17,479 nucleotides of DNA from NCBI GenBank assembly GCA_014239895.1, contig JAAZXZ010000093.1:1-17479 (forward strand). The letters run 5' to 3'. This document shows, piece by piece, positions 8,027-15,750 of this stretch; within the stretch, counting starts at the first letter, position 1; the number at the start of each line of letters is the position of its first letter. The DNA comes from Flavobacteriaceae bacterium. GTDB lineage: Bacteria; Bacteroidota; Bacteroidia; Flavobacteriales; Flavobacteriaceae. A program made the translations under genes and the position numbers. The notes below the pieces were generated by a model. It did not search any database, had not been told where the DNA came from, and saw only the letters and a program-made list of their open reading frames with translations.

Positions 8027-8818
8027 TTATTTCAACTTGTCAGGAATTTTACAAACAGGAATCGGTTTCATCTTATGTAGATTATTATTTTGATGTTTTT
8101 CAAAAATCTCAAAAACTTCTTTCTCCCGACCATTAAAATCATTTATTTTTTTGTCTAATTTTTTTTGTTGCATAGCCCATTCAATTTCATCGTAACTAGC
8201 TCCAATTTGATCTTCATCTGTTCTATTATCATCCCATAAACCATCAGTGGGCTCTGCTTCTATTAGCGTACTATCAATTTTTAGGTATTCTGCAAGTTCA
8301 TAAACTTCACTTTTACTAAGATCTGCGATTGGACTGATATCAACCCCACCATCTCCATATTTAGTATAGAATCCAATTCCAAAATCTTCAACTTTATTTC
8401 CTGTACCAACAACAACATAGTTATTTAAGGAGGCAAAATAATATAATGCTACCATTCTTAATCGCGATCTTGTATTTGCAAGGGCATGTGTTTTAAGAAA
8501 TTTTATTTTTTCTTCAGGTATTGATTTTTCAAATTCCTTAAACACATTTGATAAATCCATGGCATTTGAATATACTGATGTTCCAAATTTTTCTTTCAAC
8601 CATTTGATATGATTTTTTGCTCGTGAATGCTCAGATAAATTTTGTCTAATTGGCATATCAAGACATAGAGTCTTTAATCCAGTTTTTGCACAAAGAGTTG
8701 AGGTAACTGCAGAGTCAATTCCCCCAGAGACACCAATAATATAACCATTAATGTTATTTTGATTTTTGTAATCAATTAACCATTGGACAATATATTCATC
8801 AACTTTTCTTGTATTCAT
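8027..8818 (-). CDS. nadE: NH3-dependent NAD+ synthetase (NadE)
   Basis: NadE adenylates nicotinic acid adenine dinucleotide and amidates it to NAD+, the last step of NAD synthesis. The 263-residue protein has the ATP pyrophosphatase P-loop SGGIDS at 31-36, ANTRSRLRM at 114-122, GTGNKVED at 138-145, KYGDGGVDI at 153-161 and TDGLW at 191-195. It lacks the nitrilase-type glutaminase domain of the larger NadE, so ammonia or a separate glutaminase must supply nitrogen. It is divergent from gldB across 85 bases and abuts dnaG at its 3' end with one base between the stop codons. From memory, nadE next to gldB-gldC is a common flavobacterial arrangement, though the orientation may differ. Confidence 0.95.
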   Translation of the reverse strand: MNTRKVDEYIVQWLIDYKNQNNINGYIIGVSGGIDSAVTSTLCAKTGLKTLCLDMPIRQNLSEHSRAKNHIKWLKEKFGTSVYSNAMDLSNVFKEFEKSIPEEKIKFLKTHALANTRSRLRMVALYYFASLNNYVVVGTGNKVEDFGIGFYTKYGDGGVDISPIADLSKSEVYELAEYLKIDSTLIEAEPTDGLWDDNRTDEDQIGASYDEIEWAMQQKKLDKKINDFNGREKEVFEIFEKHQNNNLHKMKPIPVCKIPDKLK

Positions 8819-8826
8819 TAATATAT

Positions 8827-8857
8827 TCTGTATTGATTAATAACTATATTATATTTG
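8827..8857 (+). promoter_or_regulatory. Likely gldB-gldC promoter
   Basis: TATATTTG at 8850-8857 is an exact TAnnTTTG -7 element on the plus strand. The -33 element would be TCTG at 8827-8830, one mismatch from TTTG, with the canonical 19-base spacing. The start codon of gldB is 46 bases downstream. The region between nadE and gldB is otherwise almost pure A/T, and no comparable element for nadE was found on the minus strand. Confidence 0.45.
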
Positions 8858-8903
8858 TAATGCATAAATATATTAATACTCGCAATTAATAAATATTAAT
8901 TTC

Positions 8904-9851
8904 TTGAAAAAATACATATTTTATATAATTTTTTTAATCTTATTAAATTCATGTAAAGGAAATGATAATAAAATTAGTAATTCATATCCATTGACAATTG
9001 AAAGATTTGATAAATTTTTTTATGAATCAACTCCTAATGATTTGTTTGATTTAAAAAAAACCTATCCTTTTTTATTTCCAGAACAATACGACAATAAAGT
9101 ATGGATAAGTAGACTGAATGATTCTGTTCAAAAAGAAATATATAGTGAAGTTAATCGTATTTTTTCAAATTTAGATAATGAGAAAACGGAGATACAATCT
9201 TTTTATAATAATTTTATTTTCTATTTCCCAAAATATGAATTACCAAGATTAATTACTTTAATCTCTGATGTTGAATATGAAAATAGAGTAATTCTTGCTG
9301 ATTCACTTTTACTAATTGGACTAGATAATTATTTAGGATCAGAACATCCATTTTATAGTACAATGCCAAAATATATTAGTGATAATCTAATCCCTAGAAT
9401 GATCATATCTGATATAGCTGAAGAATATGCTTATTATGTAATTCCAAGAGCAAATTTTTATACTTTCTTAGAGAAAATAATTTTTTATGGTAAAGTTCTA
9501 TATTTTAAGGATATTATGTTGCCCAAATTAGAGGATAGACATAAAATTGGATATTCAAAATTGAACATGGATTGGGCCCGAAAAAATGAGCATTATGTTT
9601 GGACATATTTTGTTGAAAAGCAACTTTTATTTAGTTCAGAGAATAAATTAATAACTAGATTTATTAATAATGCCCCATTTTCTAAATTTTATTTGTCAAT
9701 TGATAATGAATCACCCGGTATGATTGGAAGATTTATTGGCTGGGAAATAGTCAGATCTTATATGAAAAGTAATAATACTTCATTTATTGAAATGATTTTA
9801 ATGAATCCAATAGATATATATAATAAATCTAAATATAAACCTCAGAAATAA
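8904..9851 (+). CDS. gldB: Gliding motility lipoprotein GldB
   Basis: GldB is an envelope lipoprotein needed for gliding in Flavobacterium johnsoniae; its biochemical role is not established. The 315-residue protein starts at a TTG, giving MKKYIFYIIFLILLNSC: a lipoprotein signal with the lipobox LNSC and the anchored cysteine at residue 17. This supports the TTG start, because a later start would remove the export signal. The mature part begins with a short polar linker and then the family's recognisable 'IERFDKFFYES...DLFDLKKTYPFLFPE' region. It also has the 'GLDNYLGSEHPFYS-MPKYI' and 'PGMIGRFIGWEIVRSYMKSN' segments. Aromatic residues are abundant. It is immediately followed by gldC with a one-base TAATG overlap, so the two are translationally coupled. 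Presence of the pair suggests gliding or the linked type IX secretion machinery elsewhere in the genome; neither can be shown from here. Confidence 0.93.
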   Translation: MKKYIFYIIFLILLNSCKGNDNKISNSYPLTIERFDKFFYESTPNDLFDLKKTYPFLFPEQYDNKVWISRLNDSVQKEIYSEVNRIFSNLDNEKTEIQSFYNNFIFYFPKYELPRLITLISDVEYENRVILADSLLLIGLDNYLGSEHPFYSTMPKYISDNLIPRMIISDIAEEYAYYVIPRANFYTFLEKIIFYGKVLYFKDIMLPKLEDRHKIGYSKLNMDWARKNEHYVWTYFVEKQLLFSSENKLITRFINNAPFSKFYLSIDNESPGMIGRFIGWEIVRSYMKSNNTSFIEMILMNPIDIYNKSKYKPQK

Positions 9852-10189
9852 TGACAAAAAAAAATACTTCAAGAATAGAACTTTTAGTGGAACTAGATGA
9901 AAACAAAATTCCAGAGAAAATTTATTGGACAGCTAAGGATGGAGATATTTCAAATAAAGAAACAAAAGCAGCTTTATTATCTCTTTGGGATTCAGAATCT
10001 AGGGAAAGTTTAAGAATTGATTTGTGGACAAAAGATATGCCAATTGATGATATGAAAATGTTTTTTTATCAGACTCTTAGTACTATGACTGACACATACC
10101 AAAGAGCAACTCAAGATGAGGAAATGACTAAATCAATGAAAGATTTTTGCAATTTTTTTGCTGAAAAGTTGGAATTATCAGATAAGTAG
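9851..10189 (+). CDS. gldC: Gliding motility protein GldC
   Basis: GldC is a small cytoplasmic protein encoded next to gldB in gliding Bacteroidota; in F. johnsoniae it improves gliding but is less critical than GldB. The 112-residue product has no signal or membrane segment. It matches the family pattern: 'ELLVELDENKIPEKIYWTA-DG' (11-32), 'ETKAALLSLWD' (37-47), 'LRIDLWTKDMPIDDMK-FFYQTL' and a C-terminal acidic helical part. The ATG overlaps the gldB TAA by one base. Its TAG stop directly abuts the convergent rodA stop codon, so no terminator can lie between them. Confidence 0.93.
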   Translation: MTKKNTSRIELLVELDENKIPEKIYWTAKDGDISNKETKAALLSLWDSESRESLRIDLWTKDMPIDDMKMFFYQTLSTMTDTYQRATQDEEMTKSMKDFCNFFAEKLELSDK

Positions 10190-11470
10190 CTACCATTCAT
10201 TTATCCTATTACCATCTAGTCTTATAAAAATAAATAAAAGGAGAGTAAAGGCTATTAAGCTAGACCCACCGTAACTTAGAAATGGTAGAGGTATTCCAAT
10301 TGTTGGAGTTAGTCCAAGTACCATTCCAATATTTATCATAAAATGCAAAAAAATAATTGATGCTACTGAATACCCATATATTTTGCTAAAATGACTTTTT
10401 TGCAATTCTGATAGAGCGACTATCCGAAGGATTAATATTATGTAAAGCACAATTATAAATGAGCTTCCCATAAAGCCCCACTCTTCACCAACAGTACTAA
10501 ATATATAATCGCTATGTTGTTCAGGGACAAAATTTCCAATTGTTCGAGTCCCTTCAAGATACCCTTTACCAGTTAACCCACCAGAGCTAATAGCTTTTTC
10601 AGATTCATTTAGATTATAAAGTATAGTCCTTTTCATTTGTTTTATTTTAATCGGATCTTTCTCAAGATCAAGCCATACAGATATATAATTTCTTTGATGA
10701 GTTTTTAGAATATTATTATAAGTATAGTCTGTTAAGAAGCTTATGAATATACAGAACAGAAAAATCATTGATGAATTTATAATACTCCTAGATTTCTTAT
10801 TCTTATATAAATAATTTAATAGTATAATTATTACCGAAAATAATATAGTAGTTGAAATGGATGTTTTTATAGTAAGAATTGAAATACTTAAAATTATAAA
10901 GGCAATTAATAAATAAATTTGAGAAATACCCTCCCTATATAAAACAAAAAATAAAGAGAAGAAAACGATTGATGTCCCAGTATCATTTTGTAATATAATT
11001 AGTATTATAGGCAACATAATGATTAGTAATAGTTTTAGTTGATCAGATAATTTTTTCATGTTTGTTTGAATATCACTAATAAATTTAGCAACAGCTAGAG
11101 CTGCTCCTACTTTCATAAATTCACTTGGCTGTATTGTCAAATTGTTAAATGAATACCATGATAATGATCCATTAATATTATTTCCAAAAATGAATAATCC
11201 TAAAACAAAAAATATACAAACTAAATAAAATATGCTTGAAAATCTTTCATAAAATTTAACCTCTATTGTAAGAGTAATAATAATAACTAATAGTGATGCT
11301 AATACGAATACAAATTGCTTCCCGTACAGAGTGCTAAAATCAAAGAATGAAATATTTTCTCCACTAATACTTGAAGATAAAATATTAGCCAAACCAAACC
11401 CAACTAGAAAAATGTATACTAAAATGAGTGTCCAGTCAATTTTAAAAATATTTTTTCTATTACTATACAT
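10190..11470 (-). CDS. rodA: Rod-shape SEDS peptidoglycan polymerase RodA
   Basis: RodA polymerises glycan strands from lipid II in partnership with PBP2 during side-wall growth. The 426-residue protein has about ten hydrophobic membrane segments. Family motifs are QPSEFMKVGAALAVAK at 114-129, QNDTGTS at 161-167 (D163 corresponding to the conserved catalytic-loop Asp of QPDLGT in other RodA), NFVPEQHSDYIFSTVGEEWG at 313-332 and PFLSYGGSSL near the C-terminus. A longer middle loop (about 250-300) carries the GKGYLEGTRT lead-in. The start MYSNRKNIFKIDW matches flavobacterial RodA. It is the last gene of the mreB-rodA run, two bases after mrdA, and ends exactly where gldC ends on the other strand. 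Confidence 0.95.
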   Translation of the reverse strand: MYSNRKNIFKIDWTLILVYIFLVGFGLANILSSSISGENISFFDFSTLYGKQFVFVLASLLVIIITLTIEVKFYERFSSIFYLVCIFFVLGLFIFGNNINGSLSWYSFNNLTIQPSEFMKVGAALAVAKFISDIQTNMKKLSDQLKLLLIIMLPIILIILQNDTGTSIVFFSLFFVLYREGISQIYLLIAFIILSISILTIKTSISTTILFSVIIILLNYLYKNKKSRSIINSSMIFLFCIFISFLTDYTYNNILKTHQRNYISVWLDLEKDPIKIKQMKRTILYNLNESEKAISSGGLTGKGYLEGTRTIGNFVPEQHSDYIFSTVGEEWGFMGSSFIIVLYIILILRIVALSELQKSHFSKIYGYSVASIIFLHFMINIGMVLGLTPTIGIPLPFLSYGGSSLIAFTLLLFIFIRLDGNRINEW

Positions 11471-11472
11471 TA

Positions 11473-13332
11473 TTAATTTATGTTAAATGGTTTTCCTAAA
11501 TAAGGCTTTAAATATTCTTTTTTTAAACTTCTATTTAATATTATTTTTTCCATTTTCTTTAATGAAATCTCATGATTTATATATTTTTCAATCATTAAGC
11601 TAGCTGTTCTTCCAGCCCATAGAGATCCATACCCGGCATTTTCTATTAGTACGGAAATAGCTATTGTTGGATTTTCTTTTGGAGCGTATGCAATAAAAAT
11701 TGAATGATCGCTTAATTGAGTTTTTACCCCATTAATTTTTACAAAATTTTCAGCTGTACCTGATTTGCCACAAATTTCAATTCCTGGAACATTTAATAAT
11801 TTTCCTGTTCCTGATTCAAAAACTTTGTATAAAGCTTTATCCATAGTTTTAAAATGTATACTATCAATGGATGTTTTAATAGGGGTTTTAAATCTTACAT
11901 CAATAGTGTCTCCATCTATTTTTTTTATTATATGTGGAGTATAATAATATCCTCCATTGGCAATAGCTGCTGTCATATTTGCTAATTGAATTGGGGTTGT
12001 TAAAATTTCACCTTGTCCAATTGAATTAGAAATAGTGGTGGTTGCACCCCATTTAAAATCAGGATACCACCGATCATAATATTCAGAATCGGGAACAACT
12101 CCCTTTTTACCAACGGGCAAATCATTATTAAGATAATTTCCTAGACCAAAGCTTTTAATATGATTGCTCCAATTATCAAATCTTTCCTTAGTATTGTGCT
12201 GTGAATCAATAGTCTTTCTATATATATCTGCAAAGTAAGAATTGCACGATAGTGAAATAGCATTATATATATTTCGATAGCCACCCCCACAATGGCAATT
12301 CATCTTTCTTTTTTCTTTGCCATATATATAGTAGCCTTTACAATAAATTGTTGATTTTTCAGTAATTATTTTTTCTTGTAATGCTGTAAGACCAACTAAT
12401 ATTTTAAATGGAGAACCTGGAGGAAACATGGATAAGAGACCTTTATCAATTAATGGCCTATAAATACTGTCTTTATATAATTCAAGGTAGTTTTTTGATC
12501 TTTCTCTTCCCACTAAAAGATTTGGATTATATGAGGGAGATGAAACTAATGAGAGTATTTCTCCACTATTTGGATCAATTGCAACAATTGCACCTTTTTT
12601 ATTCTTCATAAGAGTCTCCCCATATTCCTGAAGTTTTGAATCAATTGTAATAGTTAAATCTTTCCCTGATATAGAAGGAATATCTAGTTCCCCATCCTTA
12701 TATTTACCTATATCTCTATTAAATCTGTCTTTTTGAATAAACTCAGTTCCTTTTATTCCTCTTAAATATTTTTCATAAGACATTTCAACACCTTGTTTGC
12801 CTATAATATCTCCTTTTAGGTAATAATTATCATTTAATATATTTTTTCTATTTACTTCGGCAACATATCCAAGGACATTTGCCCCAATACTTGTATTATA
12901 CTCTCTCAGGTTTCTTTTTTGTATGTAAAACCCTTTATATTTTCTGATTTTTTCAGAAAGATACCCATAGTCTTCCTTAGAAAGATGGGCTAAGAAGACT
13001 GATGGGATTCTAGTTGAATATTTTGATGTCTTTATATATTTATCTATTAAATATTCCTTAGATATTTTTAATAAACCGCAAAATTCTAATGTATCTATTT
13101 CTTTAACTTCTCTAGGTATAATCATTACATCATAGGATGGCTGATTGGAAACTAATAGAACATTGTTTCTATCATAAATATATCCTCTTTTTGGATAGGT
13201 AAATACTTTTCTTATAGCATTGTCTTCATAGATATCATAATTGTTAGAACTATATATCTGTAGGTAAAACAATCTAATAATAAATATTATTCCAGTTGCA
13301 AATACTATTATTGGAAACAGAGATTTTCTCAT
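11473..13332 (-). CDS. mrdA: Penicillin-binding protein 2 (peptidoglycan transpeptidase)
   Basis: PBP2 cross-links peptidoglycan as RodA's partner. The 619-residue class B PBP has an N-terminal membrane anchor (about residues 5-25) and the conserved TYPKRGYIYDRN segment (45-55). A pedestal domain follows with GKQGVEMSYEKYLRG (178-192). The transpeptidase domain has motifs SPFK at 307-310 (catalytic S307, K310), SCN at 362-364 and KSGT at 523-526. Just after the active serine it has a cysteine cluster: C331, C346, H347 and C348, with C363 inside the SCN motif. Its ATG overlaps the mreD TGA (ATGA), implying coupled translation. The start MRKSLFPIIVFATG is typical of flavobacterial PBP2. Confidence 0.96.
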   Translation of the reverse strand: MRKSLFPIIVFATGIIFIIRLFYLQIYSSNNYDIYEDNAIRKVFTYPKRGYIYDRNNVLLVSNQPSYDVMIIPREVKEIDTLEFCGLLKISKEYLIDKYIKTSKYSTRIPSVFLAHLSKEDYGYLSEKIRKYKGFYIQKRNLREYNTSIGANVLGYVAEVNRKNILNDNYYLKGDIIGKQGVEMSYEKYLRGIKGTEFIQKDRFNRDIGKYKDGELDIPSISGKDLTITIDSKLQEYGETLMKNKKGAIVAIDPNSGEILSLVSSPSYNPNLLVGRERSKNYLELYKDSIYRPLIDKGLLSMFPPGSPFKILVGLTALQEKIITEKSTIYCKGYYIYGKEKRKMNCHCGGGYRNIYNAISLSCNSYFADIYRKTIDSQHNTKERFDNWSNHIKSFGLGNYLNNDLPVGKKGVVPDSEYYDRWYPDFKWGATTTISNSIGQGEILTTPIQLANMTAAIANGGYYYTPHIIKKIDGDTIDVRFKTPIKTSIDSIHFKTMDKALYKVFESGTGKLLNVPGIEICGKSGTAENFVKINGVKTQLSDHSIFIAYAPKENPTIAISVLIENAGYGSLWAGRTASLMIEKYINHEISLKKMEKIILNRSLKKEYLKPYLGKPFNIN

Positions 13333-13826
13333 TTATTTTTTAGAAATAAATTTAATAGAACAATAAGTAATATTGTAAATATACTAGTGAAGATAGCCTT
13401 TTCAAAAACTAAAATTAATTTTGAAGAATCAAAAACTTCAATAAAAAACAGAACTAAATGATGAAACAATGTTAGCGAAGATATGTAAAATAGATTTTGC
13501 TTTAAATCAATATTTTTGAACTTAACAACTTGATGGATATACGTCATTCCAAAAATTAGTTTTAAAAATATTGGCCTAAAATAAGCAAGGGACACGCAAG
13601 CAGCAGCATGAACTGCAGCTGAATCAGTAAAAACATCTATTGATAATCCATATAGAAAGCTAAATAAAATAAAGACTGTCCTATTATTTATTATTGGAAA
13701 ATAAATTATTAAGTATATATAGAGTAATGGATTGACTGAGTTTAAGAAATTAATATTATTTAATATTAAACACTGAATTAAAATAAATGCTATTGCAGAA
13801 GTAATATTTTTTACAATGTTATTCAT
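13329..13826 (-). CDS. mreD: Rod shape-determining protein MreD
   Basis: MreD is a small inner-membrane protein of the elongasome, thought to control activation of PBP2-RodA by MreC. The 165-residue product is mostly hydrophobic, with about five or six membrane segments and few charged residues. It has recognisable MreD features: an N-terminal helix, 'NPLLYIYLIIYFPI' (33-46) and 'FLYGLSIDVFTDSAAVHAAACV' (57-78), where GLSIDVF corresponds to the conserved G-xxD region. MreD sequences are weakly conserved, so position adds much to the call. It overlaps the end of mreC by 8 bases and the start of mrdA by 4. Confidence 0.92.
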   Translation of the reverse strand: MNNIVKNITSAIAFILIQCLILNNINFLNSVNPLLYIYLIIYFPIINNRTVFILFSFLYGLSIDVFTDSAAVHAAACVSLAYFRPIFLKLIFGMTYIHQVVKFKNIDLKQNLFYISSLTLFHHLVLFFIEVFDSSKLILVFEKAIFTSIFTILLIVLLNLFLKNK

Positions 13827-14607
13827 CTAAACTTCTTATTTCATTAATTTTTTGATTCTCAATAATATATACATGATTAATATTGCTCATATCACTAAAG
13901 AGTTCAACTTCTAATTCTAAATAGTTTTGACTATTATCAAGCTTATATGACTTAATTGATCCAATTAAAATACCTTTAGGAAAAATAAGGGAGTTTCCAC
14001 CTGTTGTAATAGTGTCACCTATTTTTAGGAAAGCTTGTTTAGGCAGATCTTTTAATTGAACATATAAGGGGCTCTTTCCATTCCAGCTTAAAGTTCCAAA
14101 ATGATTACTTGTTTTTAATTTTGCATTTAAATTAATATTTGTATTTAGGATTGATATAACCCTAGAATAATTATTTGAAATTTTATCAACTATTCCAATA
14201 ACACCATTAGAAGAAATTACTCCAAAATCTATTTCAGCTCCTTGATTTCTTCCTATATCAAGAGTAATATAATTTTTTGTTAAATTATAGCTGTTTTTTA
14301 TAACATTTCCAGTGGTAATATTATAGTTAATAGAATTTGAAATTGTATCTGGGTTAGTATTTATTATTCCTAATCTTAGAAACTTGTTCTCTTCAATTAG
14401 CTTTTTATTTTTTTCTATTAAATTAAAGTAGTTCTTTATGTTAGTTATATTATCATATAGATATCCAACAACTGTACTACTTGAGTTAATAATTTTACTA
14501 CTTGTATATGAATTAGATCTGAAGTTAATAAATATGGATAACAAGAATAAAGAAAGAAACAAAAGAAAATTTTTATTTCTTAGGAAGAAATAAATAATTT
14601 GTTGCAT
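13819..14607 (-). CDS. mreC: Rod shape-determining protein MreC
   Basis: MreC is a bitopic membrane protein whose periplasmic domain binds and activates PBP2. The 262-residue protein has a short cytoplasmic start, one membrane segment (about residues 13-29) and a coiled-coil stretch at about 58-78. The two beta-barrel periplasmic subdomains follow, containing 'YITLDIGRNQGAEIDFGVISSNGVIGIVDKIS' and 'GDTITTGGNSLIFPKGILIGSI'. The NQG...GVI..GVIG and GG-SxIFPKGI segments are characteristic. It lies 12 bases after mreB, and its 3' end overlaps mreD by 8 bases. Confidence 0.95.
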   Translation of the reverse strand: MQQIIYFFLRNKNFLLFLSLFLLSIFINFRSNSYTSSKIINSSSTVVGYLYDNITNIKNYFNLIEKNKKLIEENKFLRLGIINTNPDTISNSINYNITTGNVIKNSYNLTKNYITLDIGRNQGAEIDFGVISSNGVIGIVDKISNNYSRVISILNTNINLNAKLKTSNHFGTLSWNGKSPLYVQLKDLPKQAFLKIGDTITTGGNSLIFPKGILIGSIKSYKLDNSQNYLELEVELFSDMSNINHVYIIENQKINEIRSLDE

Positions 14608-14619
14608 AAATTTTTAATT

Positions 14620-15648
14620 CTATTTAATCAATACACTTTTATATTTCGGAATATTTTTTAATACTATTCCTGTGCCCCTTACTACAGCTCTTAAAGGATC
14701 TTCTGCAATATATACTGGTAAATCAGTTTTCTTTGACAATCTTTTATCAAGACCTCTTAACATTGAGCCACCTCCAGCTAAATACATGCCAGTATTGTAT
14801 ATATCTGCAGCTAGTTCAGGAGGAGTTTTTGATAGTGTTTCCATTACCGCATCTTCAACTCTTAAAACAGATTTTTCAATAGCTTTTACAATTTCACGAT
14901 AGGAGACATCAATTTGTTTTGGCTTACCTGTTAAAAGATCACGACCTTGTACACTCATATCTTCAGGAGGAGAATCTAGGTCTTCTGTTGCAGCTCCAAC
15001 TTGAATTTTTATTTTTTCAGCAGTTCTATCACCAACATAAAGATTATGTTCAGTTCGCATATAATAAATAATATCATTAGTAAAGACATCACCAGCTACT
15101 TTTATTGACTGATCACAAACAATCCCTCCCAAAGCAATTACAGCTATTTCAGTAGTACCTCCCCCAATATCAATAATCATATTACCTTTAGGCTGCATAA
15201 TATCTACTCCAATTCCAATAGCTGCAGCCATAGGTTCATGTATCAAGTAGACTTCTTTTCCGTTAACCCTTTCAGCTGATTCTTTAACTGCTCTCATCTC
15301 AACTTCAGTTATTCCAGATGGAATACAAATTACCATAATTAAAGAGGGTGAAAATATTTTCTTTTTTAAAACAGGGATGCTTTTGATAAATAAATTTATC
15401 ATTTGTTCAGAGGCATCAAAATCTGCAATTACACCATCTTTTAAGGGGCGAATTGTTTTAATGTTTTCATGAGTTTTGCCTTGCATTAGGTTAGCTTCAT
15501 TGCCAACCGCAATAATTTTACCAGTCACCCTATCTTTAGCAACTATTGAAGGACTATCAATAACAACCTTATCGTTATGTATAATAAGAGTATTAGCTGT
15601 GCCTAAATCAATGGCAATTTCTTCCGTTAAAAAATCAAAAAATCCCAT
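14620..15648 (-). CDS. mreB: Actin-like rod shape-determining protein MreB
   Basis: MreB polymerises into membrane-bound filaments that direct side-wall peptidoglycan synthesis. The 342-residue product has the actin-fold nucleotide motifs: phosphate-1 DLGTANT at 14-20, EPMAAAIG at 138-145, phosphate-2 DIGGGTTE at 160-167 and AGGGSMLRGL at 291-300. The start MGFFDFLTEE gives an amphipathic hydrophobic N-terminus of the kind used for membrane binding. It is the first gene of the mreB-mreC-mreD-mrdA-rodA run and follows purH by 102 bases that look like a separate leader and promoter region. Confidence 0.98.
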   Translation of the reverse strand: MGFFDFLTEEIAIDLGTANTLIIHNDKVVIDSPSIVAKDRVTGKIIAVGNEANLMQGKTHENIKTIRPLKDGVIADFDASEQMINLFIKSIPVLKKKIFSPSLIMVICIPSGITEVEMRAVKESAERVNGKEVYLIHEPMAAAIGIGVDIMQPKGNMIIDIGGGTTEIAVIALGGIVCDQSIKVAGDVFTNDIIYYMRTEHNLYVGDRTAEKIKIQVGAATEDLDSPPEDMSVQGRDLLTGKPKQIDVSYREIVKAIEKSVLRVEDAVMETLSKTPPELAADIYNTGMYLAGGGSMLRGLDKRLSKKTDLPVYIAEDPLRAVVRGTGIVLKNIPKYKSVLIK

Positions 15649-15673
15649 AATTAATTTTATGAATTAGGTTATC

Positions 15674-15694
15674 CTAACATGTCCTCAACCCCAT
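15674..15694 (-). promoter_or_regulatory. Possible leader mini-ORF upstream of mreB
   Basis: The leader of mreB contains ATG GGG TTG AGG ACA TGT TAG on the minus strand, a six-codon reading frame (MGLRTC) ending 25 bases before the mreB ATG. The first base of its ATG lies next to a -7-like element, so it could be at or near the transcript start. A 5-base inverted repeat (TTAGG-TTAT-CCTAA, 15664-15677) overlaps its end. This patch is much richer in G/C than its surroundings. Whether it is translated or regulatory is unknown. Confidence 0.25.
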
Positions 15695-15695
15695 G

Positions 15696-15729
15696 TAAAT
15701 CTAACAATAGTAATGTAGTAAAAAAACAA
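15696..15729 (-). promoter_or_regulatory. Possible mreB promoter (imperfect)
   Basis: On the minus strand, TTG (15729-15727) is followed after 23 bases by TAGATTTA (15703-15696), one mismatch from the TAnnTTTG -7 element. Spacing is at the upper end of the accepted range. Its position in the 102-base gap after purH would let mreB-rodA be transcribed separately from purH. The match is imperfect, so this is tentative. Confidence 0.3.
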
Positions 15730-15750
15730 TTAAGAAACAATTAAAAATTA

